Below are positions 25,891 through 32,879 of a stretch of 64,000 bases of DNA, in pieces. A model generated the notes under the pieces. That model had not been told where the DNA came from, made no database searches, and was given only the letters and a program-made list of their open reading frames with translations. Numbering within the stretch: position 1 is the stretch's first letter; every line of letters starts with the position of its first letter. The position numbers and the translations under genes are program-made. This stretch comes from JACDER01 sp963717765 (GTDB lineage: Bacteria > Actinomycetota > Thermoleophilia > Gaiellales > Gaiellaceae), in assembly GCA_963717765.1 (NCBI GenBank), contig CAVQWX010000007.1, positions 329,417 through 393,416 of the forward strand. Reading direction: 5' to 3'.

Positions 25891-27435
25891 ATGATCGACG
25901 TCCTTACGCGCAACCCGCTGTTCGCGGGGCTCGACCCGTCCGAGCTGGGCGATCTGGAGGCCGTGATGCGGCGCAAGGAGTTCGCCGCCGGGCAGGTTAT
26001 CTGCCACGAGGGAGAGTCTGCCGAGAGCCTGTTCGTGATCGCGGACGGCTTCGCCCGCGTGCTGCACGACGACCAGCCTGTCGCGCGGCTGCGGCGCGGG
26101 GACGTGATCGGCGAGATGTCCCTCGTGAGCGGCGAGCCACGCTCGGCCACCGTGGTCGCGGCCGTACCGTCGACCGTGTACGAGCTGTCGCGTTACGGCG
26201 TCGCGGCACTCATCGCGGAGCAGCCGCGGATACTCGAGAACCTGACCCGCATCCTCACCGACCGGCTGGCGACGACGACCGCGCGTGTGGCCGATTCCCG
26301 CGCGCGCGGCGAGGCGGTGACGCTGGCAGTCTCGGAAAAGGCGGCTTCGTCCCTCCCCGACGTGGTCGCGGCAACGGAGGCCGCGAGCCCGCGCCCCGTC
26401 GCCATGCTCGATGTTCGCGACTCGCTCGACGCGCTCGAGACGCTCGACGAGCTCCTGGCGAAGAACGGCACCGTCGTCGTCGTCGCGGCGCCGGGTACGA
26501 ATGCCGCCGAGGAGGCCACCGACCGCATGGTCACCCTCGACGAGCCGCCGGAGAATGTCGCCAGGCTCGGACGCCACCTCTCCCGCACCAAGCTGGGCCT
26601 CGCGCTGGGCGCCGGCGGCGCGAAGGGCTACGCGCACGTCGCGGCGCTGCGCGTGCTGGAAGACGCCGGCTACACGGTCGACTACGTCTCCGGCTCCAGC
26701 ATCGGCGCGATGGTCGGCGCGTGGATCGCGCTCGGCCGCGACTCCCACGAGATCGAGGCGACGATGCGCGAGACCTTCACCGGCGAGACGATCGACGAGA
26801 TCTTCAAGCTTTCGCTCACCGGTGGCTCGACCGGCGTCGAGGCCATGACGCGCCTCCTGCGCGAGACGACCGGCGACAAGACGTTCGAGGACGTCGTCAT
26901 CCCGTTCGTGGCCATGACGGTCGACCTGAACGCTCGGGCGCCTGCGCCGGTCACCGAGGGCCCGCTCTGGGAGGCGCTGCTCGCCGCCACAGCGCTCGCC
27001 GGGATGTTCCCGCCCCAGGAGCAGGACGGGAAGCGGCTGGTGGACGGCCTCGCGCTCGTCCCCGTCCCTACCGACTCCGTCGTCGAGCTCGGCGCGGACG
27101 TGACCGTCGCGGTCAACATCCTCGGACGCCAGACGCTCGACGCCTGGCCCGGCGAGCTACCGGCCGCCGAGCCGACAACGAACCCGCGCTCGCGTATGCT
27201 CGACACCTTGCTCGAAGTGATGGACGTAGCCCAGCTGGACTCGAGTGAAAGGCACGCCGCGCGCGCCGACGTGCCGGTCACGCCGCGCTTCGGGCCGTCC
27301 AGCTGGCGGGACTTCCATCTCGCCGACCTGTTCTTCGAGGCAGGTCGCCAGGCCGCCGAAGAACAGCTGCCCAAGCTCCAATCCATAGCCAGACCTGTTA
27401 ACGAAGCCAAGGAGGTAGCCCATGGCCGCTCGTGA
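25891..27435 (+). CDS. Cyclic-nucleotide-binding/patatin-like phospholipase fusion (NTE-like)
   Basis: 514 aa. Residues 1-135 are a cNMP-binding roll (NPLFAGLDPSELGDLEAVM, GDVIGEMSLVSGEPRSATVVA with the phosphate-cassette Arg). Residues 235-440 form a patatin domain: oxyanion loop GAGGAKG (240-246), nucleophile GSSIG (Ser270) and DGLALV with Asp385. The architecture matches NTE/RssA-type lysophospholipases. It is embedded in the KS-CLF-ACP operon and overlaps the ACP start by 14 nt. A hydrolase that releases an acyl or polyketide chain, or that remodels membrane lipid under cNMP control, are both possible. Confidence 0.9.
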   Translation: MIDVLTRNPLFAGLDPSELGDLEAVMRRKEFAAGQVICHEGESAESLFVIADGFARVLHDDQPVARLRRGDVIGEMSLVSGEPRSATVVAAVPSTVYELSRYGVAALIAEQPRILENLTRILTDRLATTTARVADSRARGEAVTLAVSEKAASSLPDVVAATEAASPRPVAMLDVRDSLDALETLDELLAKNGTVVVVAAPGTNAAEEATDRMVTLDEPPENVARLGRHLSRTKLGLALGAGGAKGYAHVAALRVLEDAGYTVDYVSGSSIGAMVGAWIALGRDSHEIEATMRETFTGETIDEIFKLSLTGGSTGVEAMTRLLRETTGDKTFEDVVIPFVAMTVDLNARAPAPVTEGPLWEALLAATALAGMFPPQEQDGKRLVDGLALVPVPTDSVVELGADVTVAVNILGRQTLDAWPGELPAAEPTTNPRSRMLDTLLEVMDVAQLDSSERHAARADVPVTPRFGPSSWRDFHLADLFFEAGRQAAEEQLPKLQSIARPVNEAKEVAHGRS

Positions 27436-27676
27436 GTTCACGTTCGAGGACGCGAAGAACATCCTCGTCAACCGGATCGGCGTCCCGGAGGACACGGTCA
27501 AGGATCCGAGCCAGTCGTTCGAAGATCTCGGGCTCGATTCCCTCGCGTTCGTCGAGATCCAGCTCGCGATGCAGCAGGAGTACGGGTTCCAGATCCCTGA
27601 CGAGGACGCCGAGCAGATCACCACGATCGGCGAGGCGATCGACTACACGAACAAGAGGCTGAGCGAGGAGGGATAG
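27422..27676 (+). CDS. Acyl carrier protein of type II polyketide synthase
   Basis: 84 aa: acidic four-helix ACP with the phosphopantetheine site DLGLDSLAFVE (Ser40) and the C-terminal half IPDEDAEQITTIGEAIDY. Ribosome site GGAGG precedes ATG. Following KS-alpha and CLF and preceding the aromatase/cyclase, it is the third member of the minimal PKS. No phosphopantetheinyl transferase is in this window. Confidence 0.95.
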   Translation: MAAREFTFEDAKNILVNRIGVPEDTVKDPSQSFEDLGLDSLAFVEIQLAMQQEYGFQIPDEDAEQITTIGEAIDYTNKRLSEEG

Positions 27677-27678
27677 GC

Positions 27679-28128
27679 ATGGCCGGTCGCACTGACAACT
27701 CGGTCGTCATCGACAAACCGATCGACGAGGTCTGGACGAAGATGAACGACCTGGAGAACTGGACGAACCTGTTCACCGAATATTCGAGCGTCGAGATCCT
27801 CGAGCGGGACGGCAACACGGTCAAGTTTCGGCTGACCACTCATCCCGATCCCGAGTACGACGGTCAGGTCTGGAGCTGGACATCCGAGCGGACGATGGAC
27901 CCGGCTAGCTACACGACCAAGTCGCACCGCATCGAGACGGGCCCGTTCGAGTACATGAACATCGAGTGGTACTTCGAGCCCGAGAACGGCGGGACGAAGA
28001 TGCGCTGGGTCCAGGACTTCTCGATGAGGGAGTCGGCGCCCGCGAACGACGAGCAGGCCGAGGAGTACCTGAACAACAACACGGCCGAGCAGATGAAGGC
28101 GATCAAGGAGCGGCTCGAGAGCAGCTAG
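27679..28128 (+). CDS. SRPBCC-fold aromatase/cyclase (TcmN/WhiE-ORFVI-like)
   Basis: 149 aa, one START/Bet v1-like domain: SVVIDKPIDEVWTKMNDLENWTNLF at the start, FRLTTHPDPEYDGQVWSWTSERTMDP in the middle, FEYMNIEWYFEP..TKMRWVQDFSM and a long C-terminal helix. Mono-domain aromatase/cyclases close and aromatise the first ring of the poly-beta-ketone. It follows ACP by 2 nt, exactly as in spore-pigment clusters. Its TAG is the outer edge of palindromic element D. Confidence 0.9.
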   Translation: MAGRTDNSVVIDKPIDEVWTKMNDLENWTNLFTEYSSVEILERDGNTVKFRLTTHPDPEYDGQVWSWTSERTMDPASYTTKSHRIETGPFEYMNIEWYFEPENGGTKMRWVQDFSMRESAPANDEQAEEYLNNNTAEQMKAIKERLESS

Positions 28129-28290
28129 TGGTCTGACCGGCAACGTCCGCCTGGCCCCTGGCCCGCGATCACGCTGCGCCATGCGGCGTCCTCGGTCGCG
28201 GACGGGCTAACCAGCCCGCCCGCTCCCTGCGTCCTTGCCTGGCTTGGTGCTCGCGGCCCAGGAACCGGGCAACGTTACCGGCCAAACCAC
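28128..28290. repeat. 163-bp palindromic element, copy D
   Basis: It fills the whole gap between two convergent genes: the outer ends CTAGTGGT and ACCACTAG contain both stop codons. Outer arms (GACCGGCAACGTCC.. with ..AACGTTACCGGCC) pair imperfectly. Cores GCGCCATGCGGCGTCCTCGG and GCTCCCTGCGTCCTTGCCTG flank an inner hairpin (CGGGCTAACCAGCCCG). As a bidirectional hairpin it could end transcription from both sides. Confidence 0.87.
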
Positions 28291-28760
28291 TAGTCGCTGG
28301 GAGTCTCGCCCCTGTTCAGCGCCATGCGCTCCTCGGCCTTCCGGTGGATGGCGTCCGAGAGCTGGGCGTGCTCGGCGAGCAGGGCGTCGAACCGCTCCTT
28401 CGGAACGACCAGGAGCTCCGTGGGCTCGAGCGTCTCGACCGTCGACTGGTGCGTCGTGCCGTGGAGGAGCGACAGCTCGCCGAAGTGCTCGCCCGGCCCC
28501 AGCTTCGCCAGCTCGTCGCCGCCCTCCCGGAGGACGCGCACCCGCCCGGAGAGCACGATGTACAGGCCGCTGGAAGGCGTTCCGTGCACGAAGACCCTAT
28601 GGCCCGTCGGCCACACGAGATTGATCGAGTCGCCCACGATCTCGAGCAGGGTCTCTTCATCGCACGCCACGAGGCTGGGGACGTGCCGGAGCGCCTTGAC
28701 GAGGGAGTGCGACTGCGCCGCCCGGGTACGCGGCTCCGGAGTGGCGCCGTCTTCGACCAT
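28290..28760 (-). CDS. Cyclic-nucleotide-binding domain protein
   Basis: 156 aa with a single cNMP-binding roll (about 20-135): SLVKALRHVPSLVACDEETLLEIV, GHRVFVHGTPSSGLYIVLSGRVRVL, GEHFGELSLLHGTTHQSTVETLEP. Position 3 of the phosphate cassette has HQS instead of RT/RS, so nucleotide binding is uncertain. There is no DNA-binding or catalytic domain. It is convergent with the polyketide operon through element D, and divergent from the metallophosphoesterase with only 13 nt between the start codons. Confidence 0.82.
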   Translation of the reverse strand: MVEDGATPEPRTRAAQSHSLVKALRHVPSLVACDEETLLEIVGDSINLVWPTGHRVFVHGTPSSGLYIVLSGRVRVLREGGDELAKLGPGEHFGELSLLHGTTHQSTVETLEPTELLVVPKERFDALLAEHAQLSDAIHRKAEERMALNRGETPSD

Positions 28761-28773
28761 GCTTGGACCTTAG

Positions 28774-29640
28774 ATGACCACCTGGACCGGCCTGGCGCGC
28801 TTCCCCCTGCGCATCGCGCAGCTCTCCGACCTGCACTTCGGCGGGCCCTTGAGCCTGCCCGAGGAGCAGATGGACGCGATGCTCGAGCGGGTGCGGGCGG
28901 TCGACCCGGACGTGGTCGTGCTCGTGGGCGACCTCACCACCGCGGGCTACGAGTGGGAATATGAGGAGGCGGCGCGCTGGGTCGAGAAGATCGAGTTCCC
29001 CAAGATCGTCATCCCCGGCAACCACGACGCGCGCAACGTCGGGTACGTCCACTTCGAGCGGCTGTTCGGGGAGCCGTACTCGCGCTTCCGTACCGCGTTC
29101 GACCCGGAGCGCGCCGAGCGCCTGCAGGCGACCGGCTTCACGATCGTCGGCCTCGACTCGTCTGAGCCGGACGTGAACGAGGGCCGGATCGGACGCGACC
29201 GCTACCCCTGGATCGCCGAGCAGTTCGACGAGCCGAACGATATTCGCATCCTTGCCGTCCACCACCATCTCGTCCCCATTCCGGCGACCGGCCGCGAGCG
29301 GAACATCGTGCTGGATGCGGGTGACCTGCTGCGGACGATCACGTCGCTCGACGTGGACGTCGTCCTGTGCGGCCACAAGCACGTGCCGTACTTCTGGGGC
29401 CTGAACGGGATGCTGATCTGCAATTCCGGGACGGCGGGGACGCACCGGGTGCGCGCCTCGACGCCGCCGTCCTGGAACGAGCTCCACGTCGACGCCTCGA
29501 CGGTCAAAGTCTTCGTTCACTACCTGGACGGGCGGCGCGAGCTGTCGGTGATCTTCAGCCGGAAGACGCGGGCGATGACGCGCGAGTCCTTCTTCGTCAC
29601 GCGGGAATTTCTTGCTTCGAACCCGCTTCTGGCGGTCTGA
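28774..29640 (+). CDS. Calcineurin-like metallophosphoesterase (Icc/CpdA-like)
   Basis: 288 aa. Full dimetal set: SDLHFGG, VLVGDLT, IPGNHDA, AVHHHLVP and CGHKHVPY. The arrangement fits class III cAMP phosphodiesterases (CpdA/Icc) and related phosphoesterases. A neighbouring cNMP-binding protein and a class III cyclase at 30.3 kb make cAMP hydrolysis an attractive but unproven role. Its last 44 nt overlap the 3' end of the convergent phosphoesterase gene. Confidence 0.85.
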   Translation: MTTWTGLARFPLRIAQLSDLHFGGPLSLPEEQMDAMLERVRAVDPDVVVLVGDLTTAGYEWEYEEAARWVEKIEFPKIVIPGNHDARNVGYVHFERLFGEPYSRFRTAFDPERAERLQATGFTIVGLDSSEPDVNEGRIGRDRYPWIAEQFDEPNDIRILAVHHHLVPIPATGRERNIVLDAGDLLRTITSLDVDVVLCGHKHVPYFWGLNGMLICNSGTAGTHRVRASTPPSWNELHVDASTVKVFVHYLDGRRELSVIFSRKTRAMTRESFFVTREFLASNPLLAV

Positions 29641-30340
29641 ACCACAGCCCCGCCCACCACTCCGCGTGGGGCATGCCGCTCGACCGGATGAGCTCGAGCA
29701 GCGACTCGACGTCGAAGTCGATGCGGCGCAGCTCCACCGACAGGTCTCCGTAGTCCCATTCGACGATCGCGTACTCCGCCCAGGGGCTGATGCGCATCAC
29801 CTCCTCCCGCTTCGCGAACGGGAGGCCGACGCTCCCTGGATTGACGATGAGCGCAGCGTCGAAGTGGCGGACCATCGCGAAGTGCGTGTGGCCGGCGGCG
29901 AGGACGGGCTCGCGCGCGCCGTCCAGCATCTCCGCGAGCTCGGCATCGGGAGTGGTGGCGTAGATGAAATCCTCGTACGAGCGCGGGGAACCATGGAACG
30001 CGACCAGCCCCGGGCGTCTCAGCTCGTCCGTGAAGGTCTCGATGAACGCACGGTGCTGAGCGGACAGATGCCCGGCCCACCACTCGCCCATCTCGACGAG
30101 CTGCCGCCCGATCTCGGACTCGTGGGCGGGAAAGCCGCGGATGAAGTACGCGTCCCAGTTGCCGAGCACGACCGGGCAGCCGAGCTCGCGCACGCGGTCG
30201 AGCGTCTCCGCCGGCTGCGGCCCGACCGCGACGTCGCCGAGGCAGAGGATCTCGTCCACGCCTTGCTCCTCGATCTCCGAGAGCACGGCCTCGAGCGCTG
30301 GCAGGTTGCCGTGGATGTCGGAGATGAGGGCGAGCCGCAC
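29597..30340 (-). CDS. YfcE/MJ0936-type metallophosphoesterase
   Basis: 247 aa, compact phosphoesterase with SDIHGNLPAL, LCLGDVAVGPQP, VLGNWD, FHGSPRS, AAGHTHFA and VNPGSVGLP. This is the bacterial YfcE/MJ0936 group, usually broad phosphodiesterases or of unknown substrate. GTG 30340 starts 3 nt after the stop of the FHA-cyclase gene (30344), so it is in the same transcript as the kinase-cyclase genes. Confidence 0.85.
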   Translation of the reverse strand: MRLALISDIHGNLPALEAVLSEIEEQGVDEILCLGDVAVGPQPAETLDRVRELGCPVVLGNWDAYFIRGFPAHESEIGRQLVEMGEWWAGHLSAQHRAFIETFTDELRRPGLVAFHGSPRSYEDFIYATTPDAELAEMLDGAREPVLAAGHTHFAMVRHFDAALIVNPGSVGLPFAKREEVMRISPWAEYAIVEWDYGDLSVELRRIDFDVESLLELIRSSGMPHAEWWAGLWFRPPEAGSKQEIPA

Positions 30341-30343
30341 GCG

Positions 30344-32857
30344 CTATCCCGTGGCGAGGTTCAGCTCGCCGATTCGCGCCCGGATGCGGTCGGCGGCGCT
30401 CGGATCCTCGAGCCGCTCCGCCACCTTCACCGCGCGCGCCCACAGAGCGGCGGCCTGCTGTGGCGCGTCCAGAGACGCGGCGCGCTCCCCGGCCCGCTCC
30501 AGGTACGCGAGCGCCTTCCCGAGATCTTCGCTCCGTGAGTAGTAGTTCGCGAGGACGTCCAGGTAGTCGTCGAGCGAGCCCGCGAACAGCGTCTCGAAGG
30601 CAGCCGCGACGAGCCCGTAGAGCTCGCGCCGGCGCGCCGCGGGCAGGGCGGCGAGGCATGACTGGCGCAGCAGGCCGTGCCGGAACACGTACTCCGGCTC
30701 GGGATATCGGCGGAGCTCACGGATGATGTCGGAGCGCAGGAGGACGGAGAGGTGCGAATCGAGATCCTCGGTGTGCGCGACGTGCGCCAGCACGCGCTGC
30801 GGGAAGCTGCGGCCGATCACCGCGGCGATCTGCACCAGGCGGCGCGGCTCCGCGGGGAGCCGGTCGATGCGGGCGAGCAGCAGGCTCTCGAGCGTGGGGG
30901 TGAGGCGCGCGCTCGTGTACGCGGGAGTGATCGTGCGGCTCTGGCGCTCGCCCTTCCCCTCGACGAAGGCGTTCAGCAGCTCCTCCAGGTAGAGAGGGTT
31001 GCCCTCGGCGCCCATCACGATCTGGGCGAGCTCGGATGCGTCGAGCTCATTGCTCTGCGGCCGCGAGTCGAGCAGCTGCTCCGCTGCGTCGTCCTCGAGC
31101 GGTCCGAGCGTGACCTCCACCGCGCGGTGCGGGAAGTCCATCATCCCGCGGGCGCGCAGCTTCCAGCCTTCGGACTCCGGGTCGATCCGCGAGGTGGCGA
31201 TGAGCACGATCGGGGCGCTGTCGGCGAGCTCGAGGACATCTTCGGCGAGCGCGCGCGTGGATGGGTCGGCCCAGTGCATGTCCTCGACCGCGACCACGAC
31301 CGGCCCCTGCGAGGCGATCGCGCCGATCCATGCGACGTACGCACGCCGCAGCCTCGCCGCGAGCTCCTCGGGGCTGAGCGCGGCCAGGCTGTCGTCCTGG
31401 TCGCCGTCGAGCTTGATCCCGAGCAGGCGGGCGAGAAACGGAAGAACGTCCGGGATCTGGGACGCCGGCAGCAGGCCCAGCTTCGCGCGGAGCTTCGTGC
31501 GGACTGCGAGGTCGGCTTCGCCCTCCTCGACGCCGATCCACTTGCGCAGCATCTCGATGAAGGGCGCGTACAGCGACTCGGTGCCGTAGGAGAGGCAGCC
31601 GCCCTCCAGCCACGTCACGCGGCCGGCCGCCGTCGCGCGCAGCTCGGCGAGCAGGCGCGTCTTGCCAATCCCGGCGTCTCCGACCAGCATGAGCAGCGCT
31701 CCGCGGCCGGAGACGAGCTCGGTCAGGATGATCTGCAGCCGGTGCATCTCGTCGGAGCGGCCGATGAGCGGGCTCAGCGGAACGGCCTGGGTCGACGCCT
31801 GGAGCCCGATGAGCCGCCAGAGCCCGACGGCCTGGAGGCGCCCCTTCACCTTCACCTCGCCGAGCGCCTCGAGCTCGAAGCGGTTGAGGATGCTCTTGGC
31901 CGTCGCCTCGCCGACGACCGCGTTCCCGGGGTCGGCCGCGGATTGCAGGCGCGCGGCGACGTTCGCCGTGTCTCCGAGGGTGACGGCGCGCGGGTCGGCG
32001 GCTCCTACGATCCCGACGGCGACCTCGCCGGTGTTGATCCCGACGCGGGCGCTGAAGTCGGAGATTCCCCAGGCCGCCTCGACCTCGCGCGCGTAGTCAC
32101 CGACTACGTCGAGAATCCGGATAGCAGCCCGGGCAGCCCGTTCGGGGTCGTCCTCGTGCGCGGCGGGGACCCCGAAGAAGGCGGCGATCCCATCGCCCAT
32201 GTGCGACTGGACGTCGCCGCCGAATTGCTCGACGGCGTGGCACATCCGGGTCACGCACTCGCCGATCACGACCTTCACCTCGTCGGCGGAGAGGCGTTCG
32301 CCGAGTGAGGTCGACCCGACGATGTCCGCGAAGAGCGCCGTCACGGGGCGGAGCTCGTCGCGCTCGACAGGCGGCGGCGGTGTCCGCTGCTCCCTCGGCG
32401 GTGGGGACGGTGGCGGTGGCGGCGGTGGAGGTGGAGGTGGAGGTGGAGGTGGAGGCGGAGGTGGAGGCGGAGGCGGAGGCGGTGGTGCTTCCTCCGGCTC
32501 CGCAGCCGCGGTCGGCGTGGGCTGGACGATCGGCGGCGTCGAGGCAAGAACGGTGCGCGACCCTCCTCCTAGCGGGCTGCCCAGGACCTCGATCGTGGTC
32601 GCGCCGACCATGATTACGTCCCCGGGCTCCAGGCGGCGAGGGCCCTCGAGCTTCTCGCTGTTGACCACCGTCCCGTTCAGGGAGCCCAGATCCTCGATCT
32701 CCAGCGACGAGTCGGCCGCGCGCACGACGGCGTGCCGGCGGGAGATCAGTGGATCCTCGATCGTGATGTCGGCGTCCGTCCGGCCGAGAACCATCTCTCC
32801 GGCCAGCTCGAACCGCTCGCCTGCGAGCGGCCCGTCCCGCATCCGTAGGGAAAACAT
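30344..32857 (-). CDS. FHA-polyproline-class III adenylate/guanylate cyclase-AAA signalling protein
   Basis: 837 aa. Order: FHA domain (about 1-93: MVLGRTDADI, LISRRHAVVRA, LGSLNGTVVN); about 26 prolines in a row (about 125-150) coded by GGTGGAGGC-type repeats; class III cyclase (about 170-340: TALFADIVGSTS and SHMGDGIAAFFG with the metal aspartates, INTGEVAVGIVG, LGDTANVAARLQ); then an AAA/STAND ATPase (GDAGIGKTR Walker A) and a helical C-terminus. It is related to the cyclase-ATPase proteins common in actinobacteria, but with an FHA module that can dock phosphothreonine. The Ser/Thr kinase gene lies 22 nt upstream on the same strand. Confidence 0.9.
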   Translation of the reverse strand: MFSLRMRDGPLAGERFELAGEMVLGRTDADITIEDPLISRRHAVVRAADSSLEIEDLGSLNGTVVNSEKLEGPRRLEPGDVIMVGATTIEVLGSPLGGGSRTVLASTPPIVQPTPTAAAEPEEAPPPPPPPPPPPPPPPPPPPPPPPPPPSPPPREQRTPPPPVERDELRPVTALFADIVGSTSLGERLSADEVKVVIGECVTRMCHAVEQFGGDVQSHMGDGIAAFFGVPAAHEDDPERAARAAIRILDVVGDYAREVEAAWGISDFSARVGINTGEVAVGIVGAADPRAVTLGDTANVAARLQSAADPGNAVVGEATAKSILNRFELEALGEVKVKGRLQAVGLWRLIGLQASTQAVPLSPLIGRSDEMHRLQIILTELVSGRGALLMLVGDAGIGKTRLLAELRATAAGRVTWLEGGCLSYGTESLYAPFIEMLRKWIGVEEGEADLAVRTKLRAKLGLLPASQIPDVLPFLARLLGIKLDGDQDDSLAALSPEELAARLRRAYVAWIGAIASQGPVVVAVEDMHWADPSTRALAEDVLELADSAPIVLIATSRIDPESEGWKLRARGMMDFPHRAVEVTLGPLEDDAAEQLLDSRPQSNELDASELAQIVMGAEGNPLYLEELLNAFVEGKGERQSRTITPAYTSARLTPTLESLLLARIDRLPAEPRRLVQIAAVIGRSFPQRVLAHVAHTEDLDSHLSVLLRSDIIRELRRYPEPEYVFRHGLLRQSCLAALPAARRRELYGLVAAAFETLFAGSLDDYLDVLANYYSRSEDLGKALAYLERAGERAASLDAPQQAAALWARAVKVAERLEDPSAADRIRARIGELNLATG

Positions 32858-32879
32858 TCAGCGCAAGTCTAGGCGCGAA

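Noticed and set aside
32398..32490. G-quadruplex or minisatellite element
   Set aside because: The GGTGGAGGC repeats code an in-frame polyproline linker; a separate DNA role is not needed to explain them.
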